A stretch of DNA of 64,000 bases from Alteromonas sp. 1_MG-2023 (GTDB taxonomy: Bacteria; Pseudomonadota; Gammaproteobacteria; Enterobacterales; Alteromonadaceae), in contig NZ_JAUOQH010000009.1 of the NCBI RefSeq assembly GCF_030547075.1, positions 62,001-126,000 of the forward strand. Reading direction: 5' to 3'. The notes beneath the pieces were generated by a model. The model worked only from the letters and a program-made list of their open reading frames with translations. It was not told the DNA's origin and ran no database searches. Shown in pieces: positions 8,489-16,828 of the stretch; position 1 is the first letter of the stretch, and each line of letters begins with the position of its first letter. The translations under genes were made by a program, and so were the position numbers.

Positions 8489-9079
8489 TTATAAGCGAGC
8501 AGGCAAAATTTCGAATTGAATAGGCTTATAGCGAAAGTTATTTGATTCGCCGGCCGAGCACGCGGTAAGGCCAACAATCATGTCCATTTTTGCTTCGAAG
8601 ATAGTATAGTCACCCGCCTTACTGGTAGGAGGAAGTACGGCAATTTTCCCTTCTTTACTGATATCAACGTGCATGAAAGTATTGAACGTTGTGCCTATGT
8701 GATGGGCAGGAATATCGAACTCGGCAAAGGCAGTTACCAAATTTCCATGGCATCCAGGAACCGGTGTTTCGGTAGGGTAAAAGTGTTTAAATGTATCTAC
8801 ACTGCAAGGCGTTAATAAGAAATCGTGCTCTTCAACCGTGTCTTCGATAATTTCAAACATCACCTGACTTTCGTTCGAGTAAAGTTTGCAACCGGTTTTA
8901 AATTGTGTACTCTCGTTATAATCTAAAGAACGGCCCGATGACATAAATTCATTCTTATCATGCGCATTAAAGGCATATAAATCGGCAACTTGTTCACCTT
9001 CCGGGTCGATAACTTTAAGTTGCTCACCTTGTTTTATGGTGAATGCTGTTCCGCTTCTTGGTTGTATTGTTTGTCGCAT
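8489..9079 (-). CDS. DUF1989 (urea carboxylase-associated family) protein
   Basis: 196 aa from the ATG at 9079, which has GAGG about 7 bp upstream; the frame stays open further upstream but would overlap the next gene. Family hallmarks include FTIKQGEQLKVIDPEGEQVADLYAFNA near the N-terminus, LLTPCSVDTF, and GCHGNLVTAF. DUF1989 proteins occur beside urea-amidolyase genes and beside YqcI/YcgG (GntA-like) genes; their chemistry is not settled to my knowledge. Here it is the last gene of a leftward unit with an N-hydroxylase and a glycosyltransferase, 49 bp after the former. This suggests a role in the same guanidine- or arginine-derived pathway. Confidence 0.82.
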   Translation of the reverse strand: MRQTIQPRSGTAFTIKQGEQLKVIDPEGEQVADLYAFNAHDKNEFMSSGRSLDYNESTQFKTGCKLYSNESQVMFEIIEDTVEEHDFLLTPCSVDTFKHFYPTETPVPGCHGNLVTAFAEFDIPAHHIGTTFNTFMHVDISKEGKIAVLPPTSKAGDYTIFEAKMDMIVGLTACSAGESNNFRYKPIQFEILPARL

Positions 9080-9128
9080 TGCCGCCTCGTTCTGTTTTAT
9101 TTCAAATCTGTGTTGATTCAATAAGGAA

Positions 9129-9794
9129 TTAGTTCTGACTCGCATGGAATGGGCACTGCCAATTATTGGGCTGCTGCTTCCCACTGTATTGATACGCCTC
9201 TGATTCCTCACCATGATTTTGCAATAAAGTATTTTTTGACCCACAGAAGGCTTCATCTTGTTGACGAATGTGGTCTCTTAAACTTTCAAATTTACCTTGT
9301 TCGCGAAGCAGTTCAAATTGCTCGTGTAAATTAAACACAAGGGCAGGGCGTTCAAAACGCCTACTTTTACGTTTCGCACCTGGGTGAAGGCCAATGATGA
9401 AAAATGCCTTGCCGCCCAAGCTAAAACTAAAATTAGGGTTGTGGGGATTGTCGTCTACCTCGTCATCCCAATCGTATAAACAAGAGTCAATGTCGTGTAG
9501 ATTTTGAAGTTTGCGCCAAAGTAGTTTGTCAAAAACCGCTTCGGTAATGACTTCAGGTAGTTCGAATGTGAGCACTAGCGAAGAATACATATCTTGGTCT
9601 ATTTCGAACTGATGAATGAAGTCATATATATCAGTCAAAATATCGGTATCGTTCATATCACACAGAAGGTTATCGTACTGACGCACAGTAACTTTTCCTT
9701 TATTCAGTGCTGTTTTCGCACCGACACAAGGAAATTCCGCTTGGTCAATGAACGCAGACAATTTATTGTCAAGATCAGGCTTAAGAATAGACAT
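9129..9794 (-). CDS. GntA/DcsA-type (YqcI/YcgG family) heme-dependent N-hydroxylase
   Basis: 221 aa from the ATG at 9794, which has AAGGA 6 bp upstream; a start 7 codons earlier is possible. The family signatures are present: HPGAKRKSRRFERPALVFN, then LHEQFELLREQGKFE, then RDHIRQQD, and the C-terminal YQYSGK with WQCPFH. Characterised relatives are GntA (pre-guanitoxin N-hydroxylase) and DcsA (arginine N-hydroxylase of D-cycloserine synthesis), both heme-dependent. Substrate here is unknown; a guanidino compound such as arginine is the natural guess. Neighbours are a GT2 enzyme upstream and DUF1989 downstream, all leftward, consistent with a small operon. Confidence 0.78.
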   Translation of the reverse strand: MSILKPDLDNKLSAFIDQAEFPCVGAKTALNKGKVTVRQYDNLLCDMNDTDILTDIYDFIHQFEIDQDMYSSLVLTFELPEVITEAVFDKLLWRKLQNLHDIDSCLYDWDDEVDDNPHNPNFSFSLGGKAFFIIGLHPGAKRKSRRFERPALVFNLHEQFELLREQGKFESLRDHIRQQDEAFCGSKNTLLQNHGEESEAYQYSGKQQPNNWQCPFHASQN

Positions 9795-9868
9795 ACTCAC
9801 TCCTTGAATACTCACATAGTTCGGTTACACGTCGACTGGAGGTAATGATGACTAGGTGCTAAAGATGA

Positions 9869-10771
9869 CTAAGCGGTTTGTTTTACTAGCGCAGATTCCA
9901 CGTTTTGCGCTTCGCTCTTAACAGCAACAGCTGGTTTGTCTCGCTTTGGAAGTTGCAGAACGTGAATGCCTTCGGTTTCAAAATCCTTATTGATATAACC
10001 GGCTTCTGCATATGCGTTTAAAACATCAAGTCGTGGATTAACGCCCCATTTCGCATGATAGCGCTCGGCGTTTCTAACAAAATCTAATAGGTGGTTAATC
10101 GGACAACGATAATTTAGTCGCTCTGGAGCAAAGGTGTGCAACTCAATCTGATTGAGTGAAAACCCAAGTGATCGGCAATTGGTAAAGAAGTCTTCATCAT
10201 TTAGTCCGAAGCCGTCGTAACCTTCATCGAAACCGCCGGTTTTCTTAAAATCTGTCTTGCTAATAAAAAACACTGTAGAACAAATGCTATCGTCACTAGA
10301 CTTTCCATGATCATCTTCCTGTTTTCTTGACGGTATTTCGTTATTGTCTTTGCTTGGTAATTCTTGATTGTTGATTTGACGCAGAGTTTCATAGGGCAAT
10401 GACCACTGCGGCTCTGGAATAAAGGTCACTTTAGTAAATACAACCGACCCAGGTCGCCACGCATTCATACCCTTTGAGATAAAATTTTTATCAACAATGG
10501 CATCAACGTTTATGTAAGCAAGCAAATTACTTTTAGCTTCTTGTAAGCCGCGGTTACGCGCTCTTGCAATGGGTAGTGCTGCATTGGCAACAAACTTATG
10601 TACGATGTTAAATTTCTCACTCTTCGCTAGTGAAAGCGTAGATGGAGAACACATCCAAACAATTACAAGTTCATCGGGTAATGGGTTACATGACTCAAGC
10701 TGTTCTATGAGTCTGCAGAGCTTTTCTGTTCGACTTTTTACAATCGTTACTACGCTGACGGGTGAATGCAT
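9869..10771 (-). CDS. Family 2 glycosyltransferase (with C-terminal galactosyltransferase-like segment)
   Basis: 300 aa. The opening VSVVTIVKSRTEKLCRLIEQL and IARARNRGLQEAKSNLLAYINVD follow the GT-A fold of GT2 enzymes. The GGFDEGYDGFGLNDEDFFTNC segment is typical of the Glyco_transf_7C half. The usual DxD metal motif reads N-V-D, so activity or metal use may differ. AGGAGG sits 6 bp before the ATG. It begins a leftward unit continuing, after 74 bp, into the GntA-like gene. Its acceptor is unknown: either the product of the N-hydroxylase pathway or an unrelated surface glycan. Confidence 0.75.
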   Translation of the reverse strand: MHSPVSVVTIVKSRTEKLCRLIEQLESCNPLPDELVIVWMCSPSTLSLAKSEKFNIVHKFVANAALPIARARNRGLQEAKSNLLAYINVDAIVDKNFISKGMNAWRPGSVVFTKVTFIPEPQWSLPYETLRQINNQELPSKDNNEIPSRKQEDDHGKSSDDSICSTVFFISKTDFKKTGGFDEGYDGFGLNDEDFFTNCRSLGFSLNQIELHTFAPERLNYRCPINHLLDFVRNAERYHAKWGVNPRLDVLNAYAEAGYINKDFETEGIHVLQLPKRDKPAVAVKSEAQNVESALVKQTA

Positions 10772-10887
10772 GTAAACCTCCTAATTTCCCTTTGGGTAAC
10801 TGTTGGATGATTGGTAGGAAACACTGCTCTCTACCAACAACACCAAACGTCGCACTAACTGACTTACGTGATTCTTAGTAAGCAATT

Positions 10888-10905
10888 ATTAGACCTTAGT
10901 CTAAT
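10888..10905. promoter_or_regulatory. Palindrome ATTAGAC-N4-GTCTAAT, candidate operator
   Basis: Perfect 7-bp arms with a 4-bp spacer, about 115 bp before the glycosyltransferase start. The form resembles operators of TetR-family repressors, but no such regulator is encoded in the window. Confidence 0.4.
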
Positions 10906-11076
10906 ATGTTGAAAAGTTTAGAGAATATAAGTTTTGGTGAGGTTGTACTTTTAAATTACATTGCAAAGAATTCACTGGGTGTGAATCTATTTCATACTCG
11001 CATTAGCCTAATTGATCAGGAAATGAGAGAGGATTTGGCGGAATTTTAAAAAGGAAATGACCGAATTTAAGCACGG

Positions 11077-11099
11077 TTAAAAAGAGGTTAAACCTCTCT
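11077..11099 (-). terminator. Terminator of the small exported protein gene
   Basis: Read on the minus strand: AGAGGTT, one-base loop region, AACCTCT, then a T-run. It lies 23 bp past the stop codon at 11122. Confidence 0.65.
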
Positions 11100-11121
11100 T
11101 TAACTATGATGTCCGTACATA

Positions 11122-11616
11122 TTAGTTTGCAGTACTCTTGTTATCTATCTTTCGTTTATCGATGACCTGTTTGTCCGTGTTTTGTTTATCGATGCCCTGT
11201 TTATCAGTATTCGGGCCGGCAGGTTTCTGCTTAGCGCTATTCGAGGCAGTGGTGTCTAAATCCACAACCTTTCGCTCCACAACCTTTAACTCGACAATCT
11301 TTGAGGCATTTATTTGCGCGTCATCAATATGTGGGTCATGGATGTTCGGGCTGGGAGCAACAGGTTGAAGATACTCGATAGGCTTATTTCGCACACACAA
11401 CCTATTTTCGTTGAATATCTGGCAACTGCCTTTATATCGTTTGGTATCTGCGACAATATAGCTGCATGTATCACCTTTTGTTTTAGCTTTACAGGCTAGC
11501 ACTGCATCATCGTGGATATGACCGCTGTGGGCCAATACTACAGACGAGCACAGCATTACCATTAAGATGGGCATTGCACAAAATGATGCCAGTAAGGGTG
11601 AGCGTAAAGTCTGCAT
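11122..11616 (-). CDS. Exported cysteine-containing protein with repetitive Lys/Asp-rich tail
   Basis: 164 aa. The signal peptide ends near VVLA, followed by a His-containing start (HSGHIHDD). Residues ~40-80 hold a small four-cysteine domain: LACKAKTKGDTCSY, then YKGSC, then LCVRN. The tail is low-complexity, repeating ~6-residue units of the type TDKQ/IDKQ/IDKR. The Cys domain has the same layout (AC..K..GD, then G.C, then a Leu-Val/Cys end) as the 78-aa protein at 15015. Its ATG overlaps the stop of the YHYH gene (TAATG), so the two are translationally coupled. Function unknown. Confidence 0.7.
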   Translation of the reverse strand: MQTLRSPLLASFCAMPILMVMLCSSVVLAHSGHIHDDAVLACKAKTKGDTCSYIVADTKRYKGSCQIFNENRLCVRNKPIEYLQPVAPSPNIHDPHIDDAQINASKIVELKVVERKVVDLDTTASNSAKQKPAGPNTDKQGIDKQNTDKQVIDKRKIDNKSTAN

Positions 11617-12638
11617 TAATTTAGCGCTATACTGCCTTGGGCACCTTGGTAGCAGCCAATAAACATGTTTTCTGCCGCACTGGCTGCATGGTAGTGATAG
11701 CCTCTGGTCTCGTCTTCATGGCCTCGGCACTCATCAAGATCATAATCTTCTTCACCGTCAGCGTTGAGCATGCCGTATATGCCATACCCATCAAGTGCGT
11801 AACCCATTAGGTTGGCATGATCATCAATGGTGGTCACAACTTCACTACACCCCAAAGATGCGTGGTAGTGATAACCTTCAGCGGGGTTAACATGGCCACC
11901 ACAGTCGTCAAAGGCGGCAATGGTATTGGCGGCTAAAATTTGGGTTACTGGGGCTGGGCCGGCTATGACTACGCCGTTTAGTGAAACACCTAAGTCAGCG
12001 CCTATAGTTTCAGGGTTTGACATCGGCACTGGGGTAACGGGAATCAATATGGTTTGCTGCATACCGCCGTCATAATAGCTAATCGAGCATTGTACGCAGT
12101 GATTTTGATATTCGGCTGCTACATTAGGACGAGCTGCGGCCTCACACGCTACCTGTGTGTCTGTTACATGAATCTCGCCGGTATCTTCATCGTATAACTC
12201 CCAATCGTCGCCATATAAGGTTTTAACATCAACAAAGAACTGACCTTCAAGTGGGTACACTTCGCCACTGCCGTCAAACCATATACCGCCTTCAGTGGCA
12301 TCATCTGTGATATTAGAAGGGCAAAATGGCCCTATTTCAGCATTGGCAGGTGCACCGTTAATTACCACTTTGTAGCATTGGGTAGTGGTGCCGTCGGTAA
12401 GCGTACACGAGGTGGTTGTGATGTTCTCGGCAAGTCCAGCAGCTAAGAAATAATCTGGATTTGGGCCTACTTGATTGCTGTCCGTATCATCTGGTGCATC
12501 CGAAGCATCATCGCCTGAGCCGCTGTCAGCAGATGTATCATTCGCCGCTGCTGAAGAATCGGTCGAATTGTCGCTATCGGAACAGGCAGATGTGCCTAAT
12601 AACGCGAGTATGACCAGTGTGTAAAATGATGTCTTCAT
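11616..12638 (-). CDS. YHYH-domain lipoprotein
   Basis: 340 aa. The lipobox LLGTSAC makes C19 the acylated residue, followed by a Ser/Asp-rich stretch (residues ~20-60). The body carries the two defining motifs, EGYHYHASLGC and RGYHYHAAS, separated by a GYALDGYGIYG segment. YHYH domains are widespread in marine bacteria, probably metal- or ligand-binding through the Tyr/His clusters; no activity is established to my knowledge. GGAG lies 8 bp before the ATG. It is co-oriented with a response-regulator/kinase pair upstream, which may control it. Confidence 0.85.
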   Translation of the reverse strand: MKTSFYTLVILALLGTSACSDSDNSTDSSAAANDTSADSGSGDDASDAPDDTDSNQVGPNPDYFLAAGLAENITTTSCTLTDGTTTQCYKVVINGAPANAEIGPFCPSNITDDATEGGIWFDGSGEVYPLEGQFFVDVKTLYGDDWELYDEDTGEIHVTDTQVACEAAARPNVAAEYQNHCVQCSISYYDGGMQQTILIPVTPVPMSNPETIGADLGVSLNGVVIAGPAPVTQILAANTIAAFDDCGGHVNPAEGYHYHASLGCSEVVTTIDDHANLMGYALDGYGIYGMLNADGEEDYDLDECRGHEDETRGYHYHAASAAENMFIGCYQGAQGSIALN

Positions 12639-12760
12639 GAATTGCTCCTGAACTTTATTTTAGATTTGAGTGGTTAACCAACAGTAAAGCTGAAGGTTAC
12701 CGCTTAAATGTGTAGATCCAGTGCAGGTTCAATGAGTCTTCGATGAAGATTTACTAAAGC

Positions 12761-13450
12761 CTATTGTACTTTGTAGCCAATTCCATAAACGGCATGAATA
12801 GGGCTAGTGTGCTCAGGGGCCATTAACTTCTGGCGTAAGTTTTTCATATGACTGTCTATGGTGCGGTTACTCACCACGCGACCATCTTCGTAAGCGAGCT
12901 CCATAAGTTGGTCTCGGGAATAAACTACCCCAGGTTTTGTCATCATGGTTTTTAATAAACGAAATTCAACAGGGGTAAGCTCTATAGTCTTGCCATCAAC
13001 TGCACATTCAAACCGCGACATATCTAATTCAATATGGCGAAATTCCAGCTTATCTGTTGATGCGTCGGAACTGATTTGTTGCGTACTACGGCGTAACACA
13101 GCTTGAATTCGGGCGACCACTTCACGGGCAGAAAAAGGTTTACAGACATAATCATCTGCGCCAGCCTCAAGCCCAATAAGCCGGTCTATTTCGTCGACTC
13201 TGGCCGTTAGCATGATAATGGGCACCATGGAAAAACGCCGTAAGGATTTACAAATGGTAAGCCCATCCATGCCGGGTAACATTCTGTCTAAAATTATCGC
13301 TGCAGGGGCTTCTTTTTTCACTGTGTCAACCACATGAGTCCCTTCATTCAATACGGTAGATGTGAACCCTTCTAATGCAAGAAACTCAACTAAGATTTGA
13401 GCAATCTTATCTTCATCTTCTACAATGAGTACGTGTTTCTGGGTTGTCAT
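12761..13450 (-). CDS. OmpR/PhoB-family response regulator
   Basis: 229 aa. The REC domain begins HVLIVEDEDKIAQIL; the phospho-acceptor Asp lies in IILDRMLPGMDG, and the K lies in VCKPFSAREV. The C-terminal winged helix ends in RTIDSHMKNLRQKL and YGIGYKVQ, as in OmpR/PhoB proteins. The ATG at 13450 overlaps the kinase stop (ATGA), so the kinase and regulator are translationally coupled. Likely targets are the neighbouring YHYH gene and the divergent 78-aa exported protein gene, by position only. Confidence 0.9.
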   Translation of the reverse strand: MTTQKHVLIVEDEDKIAQILVEFLALEGFTSTVLNEGTHVVDTVKKEAPAAIILDRMLPGMDGLTICKSLRRFSMVPIIMLTARVDEIDRLIGLEAGADDYVCKPFSAREVVARIQAVLRRSTQQISSDASTDKLEFRHIELDMSRFECAVDGKTIELTPVEFRLLKTMMTKPGVVYSRDQLMELAYEDGRVVSNRTIDSHMKNLRQKLMAPEHTSPIHAVYGIGYKVQ

Positions 13451-14874
13451 CAATTTTTTTCCGTATTGAAATTTTTAGGTAACTCGGCCGTAATGTTAAC
13501 TCCGCCGAGGGATGAAGCTGATGCGCGAATAGTACCGCCATGCGCCTCTACAATTTGCTTGCTAATAGATAAGCCTAATCCAGCGCCTTGAGTGCGCCTT
13601 TTACGTGAGGCATCTTCTCTAAACAAAGGTTCAAATAACACTGCTGCATTTCCTTGCGCAATACTTGGGGCCGAGTCTTGGACGATGATGGAAACATGGG
13701 AAGATTGTTCAGTTACCAATAACTCTACTGTGCCAGGCACATCAGTATACTCACAGGCATTGACTAGTAGGTTCAGCATCAACTGCTTTAATCGCTGGTG
13801 GTCCGCATTTATGGTTATGTCAGACGGGCATGAAAAACGAAAGGATAATCCCTTTGTCTCGAAAATATGCGTAAGGCTTTCACTTTGCTTTAAAATGAGA
13901 AGACTTAAATCTACCGGTGAAAAATGGTACGAAAGCCCGCCAATATCAGACAGTGATAATTGATATAAATCTTCAACAAGCAGAGATAATCTAGACACTT
14001 CTTGGTCGAATGACGCCAATTGTTTTTGATCTAAAGGACGTATTCCGGCCTTTATTAGTTCTATTTCCCCCGACAAAATTGTGAGTGGAGTTCTTAGTTC
14101 ATGAGATATATCAGCAAGCCACTGGCTTTTAGTGTTCTTGTGAGCTTCAAGAGTATTACCTAGCGTATTGATATGTCGCATAAGTTCACCAAACTCATCG
14201 GGGCGATCCTCTGGTAAATTGGTTTTGTACTGATGGGCGGTAAGCCCTTTAACGCTTTGTAGAATAGCCTTGAAAGGGTTAAGCATGCGAGGCGTTACAC
14301 CAAGCGCCAGTATAAGTGAGCCGATAAGCGATACTAAGCCAATAAAAATGATGGCATGCAGTTGTTGCGCTGAAAAAGCGCGGGCCACATCTGAATCAGG
14401 GGTTTTAGGCGGATAACTGGTTAAGCGGCCTATTAACTCACCGTTAATTTCAAGTTTCACCATAACTTGGTTGCGTTCGTTTTCGTCCTCTTTAGATACA
14501 CGCCCTGAAATTACCTCTCCCGACGCATCCATCAGTAAGGTGGGCGGGCCAAATGATACGTCTTCAATTAGACGTCGTGGGGGAGGAAAATTTCCTGGGC
14601 GAGGTCGCATGCCGGGGCGAGGAGGGGGCATGCCATCCGGCGCTACGCGCTGTATCCTATCAATATCCGTTTCAATGCCATCCCACGAATTATTGTTGTT
14701 GCGGTATTCAGCAATGAGTACGCGACTTAAGCTTCTTAAGCGTTCACGTTCTTGATTTTGGATAAATTCGTTAAAGCCTTGTTCAAAGCTCCAGCGTGCA
14801 AGTGCGAGTGAAAGCAACAAAGATACACAGGTAAAGCCAACAAGAATAACAAGCAATTTATGGGATAGTTTCAT
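13450..14874 (-). CDS. Membrane sensor histidine kinase (BaeS/CpxA-like layout)
   Basis: 474 aa from the ATG at 14874, which starts MKLSHKLLVILVGF (TM1); the upstream 12 codons lack a plausible start. The periplasmic part has a striking Pro/Arg-rich stretch (PDGMPPPRPGMRP and NFPPPRR). TM2 (IFIGLVSLIGSLILALGV) and a HAMP-like linker follow, then HisKA with H in ADISHELRTPLT, and an HATPase with GAGLGLSISKQIV. It pairs with the overlapping OmpR-type regulator. The divergent 78-aa exported protein also has a Pro-rich start (GRPNGPPPEA), which may be coincidence or a hint of a shared ligand. Confidence 0.9.
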   Translation of the reverse strand: MKLSHKLLVILVGFTCVSLLLSLALARWSFEQGFNEFIQNQERERLRSLSRVLIAEYRNNNNSWDGIETDIDRIQRVAPDGMPPPRPGMRPRPGNFPPPRRLIEDVSFGPPTLLMDASGEVISGRVSKEDENERNQVMVKLEINGELIGRLTSYPPKTPDSDVARAFSAQQLHAIIFIGLVSLIGSLILALGVTPRMLNPFKAILQSVKGLTAHQYKTNLPEDRPDEFGELMRHINTLGNTLEAHKNTKSQWLADISHELRTPLTILSGEIELIKAGIRPLDQKQLASFDQEVSRLSLLVEDLYQLSLSDIGGLSYHFSPVDLSLLILKQSESLTHIFETKGLSFRFSCPSDITINADHQRLKQLMLNLLVNACEYTDVPGTVELLVTEQSSHVSIIVQDSAPSIAQGNAAVLFEPLFREDASRKRRTQGAGLGLSISKQIVEAHGGTIRASASSLGGVNITAELPKNFNTEKN

Positions 14875-15014
14875 GCATAGAGTATATCTATGCTTGCCCC
14901 TTGCTAACAATCGTTTCTGGATTTATTCCGCTACTTCTACATACTTACTACACTAAATCTGCACAATTAACGCGTATGCTTAATGTGAGTTAGTTAATCT
15001 TCTTAGGAATATTC

Positions 15015-15251
15015 ATGAAATTGTTAAAGTTTGTACTCGTTGCCACGTTAATCACAGGAAGTCTTAGTGCATTCGCTCAACAGGGTCGTCCGAATGGTCC
15101 ACCTCCAGAAGCTATTGAAGCATGTGATGGAAAATCTGAAGGGGATACAGTCTCTTTTGAAACGCGTCGCGGAGACAGCGTTGAAGGTACGTGTGAAATG
15201 GTTGAAGAGCAATTAGTTGCGGTTCCTGCAAACCATCGCGAACAGCGTTAA
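15015..15251 (+). CDS. Small exported two-cysteine protein
   Basis: 78 aa. The signal peptide runs to about residue 22 (SLSAFAQQ); the mature part is ~56 aa with EACDGKSEGDTVSF and EGTCEMVEEQLVAVP. Two cysteines could form one disulfide. The layout matches the Cys domain of the 164-aa protein at 11122. AGGAAT precedes the ATG. It is divergent from the kinase gene, so their promoters share the 140-bp gap. Function unknown; proteins of this shape are frequent and uncharacterised in Alteromonadales. Confidence 0.7.
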   Translation: MKLLKFVLVATLITGSLSAFAQQGRPNGPPPEAIEACDGKSEGDTVSFETRRGDSVEGTCEMVEEQLVAVPANHREQR

Positions 15252-15293
15252 TCCCTCGCGCTAGCCATATCAATTCCCCTCAGAGCATGAAAG

Positions 15294-15324
15294 CTGACAG
15301 TGTATAATTACACCGTCAGTTTTT
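15294..15324 (+). terminator. Terminator after the 78-aa protein gene
   Basis: CTGAC and GTCAG arms with an inner GTGTA/TACAC extension, followed by TTTTT. Confidence 0.8.
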
Positions 15325-15466
15325 GCTTTCTTATTACAGATCGCTCTAACAAAAAAACATCAAATATGTCATAATGGCGCTTCAATAAACTGAGTGTTAA
15401 CAGCGCGACCTATTATTAGGTTTTTCCCTTGCGCATCAGTTTAGAACATCTAATGGAAGGCCTAGT

Positions 15467-16057
15467 ATGCAATACAGTGACGAGCGCCTTAACGAGCTAG
15501 TAAACGCAAGAAATACAGAAGTTCCCGATGTATTCAGCATCCAGTGCGACGGTATCGATCTTTATGTTCACGTTAGCCCTTATGTCTGGATCCGGCCATG
15601 GGAAGGTCGTGACCATACGGCATTTTCAGTGAGCCTAGCACCAGGGTGCCCTAATGCATGTCGTTTATTTGGTAAAATTGACGTTCCCTATCTAGATATC
15701 ACCCTTGAGGCGCTGAAAAAAGCTGCCATCGACAGGGTAACCGAGGCCGGAATTTCATTTTTAACTAAGCGCGGAGCTGGGGTTAAAAGCTTTGCCATCC
15801 ACCCTCGTGGGGGATTAACGTCGGTAGATGAAAGTCGGGCATACCAAGATGCCTATGTAAACGGTTATCGATATGTAGTGCATGTTTACCAATTGCGCAG
15901 TGGTGGCCTAGGAAAACTTTTTGCTGAATGGTTCTTTTTTGGAGAACCTGAGCCATCCGTGATTTTGTCAAAGTTACGCCGACAGCAAGATAATCATGCA
16001 GATTCAATGCATTTTGAAATTTGCCAGCTTTCTACGGAACTTCCTAAGTCAGCGTAA
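15467..16057 (+). CDS. Hypothetical cytoplasmic protein
   Basis: 196 aa, not recognised. There is no signal peptide or membrane segment. Notable stretches are DLYVHVSPYVWIRPWEGRDHTAFSV, an AIHPRGG turn, and QDAYVNGYRYVVHVYQLRSGGLGKLFAEWFFFG near the C-terminal third. The ATG follows GGAAGG, 7 bp upstream. Coding-like codon use and the next gene's orientation suggest a real gene, possibly transcribed with the membrane protein 85 bp downstream. Confidence 0.6.
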   Translation: MQYSDERLNELVNARNTEVPDVFSIQCDGIDLYVHVSPYVWIRPWEGRDHTAFSVSLAPGCPNACRLFGKIDVPYLDITLEALKKAAIDRVTEAGISFLTKRGAGVKSFAIHPRGGLTSVDESRAYQDAYVNGYRYVVHVYQLRSGGLGKLFAEWFFFGEPEPSVILSKLRRQQDNHADSMHFEICQLSTELPKSA

Positions 16058-16141
16058 ATCTTAATTATTATAATAATTTATGGTTCACTTGTGAGCTTAA
16101 TCGTATATTTGTAAAGTGAGTAAAAACAAGTGGAGAGAGTT

Positions 16142-16723
16142 GTGAACTCTGGATCGGTAGTTGAACTTCGCAACTATGAAAAAAGCCAATTAAAACAGGT
16201 TAGCGTTATTTCCGGTATTTCGCCTAACGCTATGCGAAGGGTTTTTGGTGGGTGGATATTATTTGCTGCATTAGTAGGAATAATTGTGTCTGTTGCACCA
16301 GATTTAGACAGCCAATTTATTGGTCTCACTTTATTTGTGTTAGTTGCCTTTACGTTAGTGATGTTTTGGCAGAGCCGAATTTCTGAAGGATGGCCGGCTA
16401 TTATCTGTGATGACGATTACATTGGTGTAGTTCGCGACCCGGTATTACGAGAATATGTGTGCGTTCAAAAAAGTATTATTACTGATGCGAAACCGGCATT
16501 GATTAAACCCAATAAAAAAGCTGTTGAGATGAGTTTAGATACAAGTTTACTCACCGACAGTGATATGGCCATTTTAAAGCAAGCTGTATGGCCGCGAGAA
16601 GATAAACTCGTAGGCTTAGCGCACTTTAAGCGCCGTGAAGATGCGTGCGAAAGCGTGATGTGGTGTGTTAATCATAATACTAAAGCGGCTAAAGCCGTTT
16701 CATCGCGTCACCTCGCTACATAA
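16142..16723 (+). CDS. Hypothetical inner-membrane protein with two transmembrane segments
   Basis: 193 aa from a GTG at 16142 that has GGAG 6 bp upstream; an in-frame GTG 4 codons earlier lacks such spacing. Two membrane helices (residues ~37-55 and ~63-80) are followed by a soluble C-terminal half containing GWPAIICDDDYIGVVRDPVLREYVCV. Family not recognised. A terminator follows at 16829. Confidence 0.6.
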   Translation: MNSGSVVELRNYEKSQLKQVSVISGISPNAMRRVFGGWILFAALVGIIVSVAPDLDSQFIGLTLFVLVAFTLVMFWQSRISEGWPAIICDDDYIGVVRDPVLREYVCVQKSIITDAKPALIKPNKKAVEMSLDTSLLTDSDMAILKQAVWPREDKLVGLAHFKRREDACESVMWCVNHNTKAAKAVSSRHLAT

Positions 16724-16828
16724 AGGTAACGCGATACTCTTCATTATCTTATTAATACTAATACCGCATTAATACGACGTAAAAACCGCACTCTATAACC
16801 CAGTTTTTATTACCTTAACGCTTATATC

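Larger units (their letters stand above)
10772..11121. other. Intergenic region upstream of the glycosyltransferase unit
   Basis: 350 bp with no convincing open frame. It holds the ribosome-binding site and presumably the promoter of the leftward glycosyltransferase gene, a 7-bp-arm palindrome at 10888-10905, and the terminator of the gene ending at 11122. Confidence 0.5.

Noticed and set aside
9080-9256. Longer N-terminal form of the DUF1989 protein
   Set aside because: It would overlap the N-hydroxylase gene; the ATG at 9079 has a good GAGG and fits the family start.
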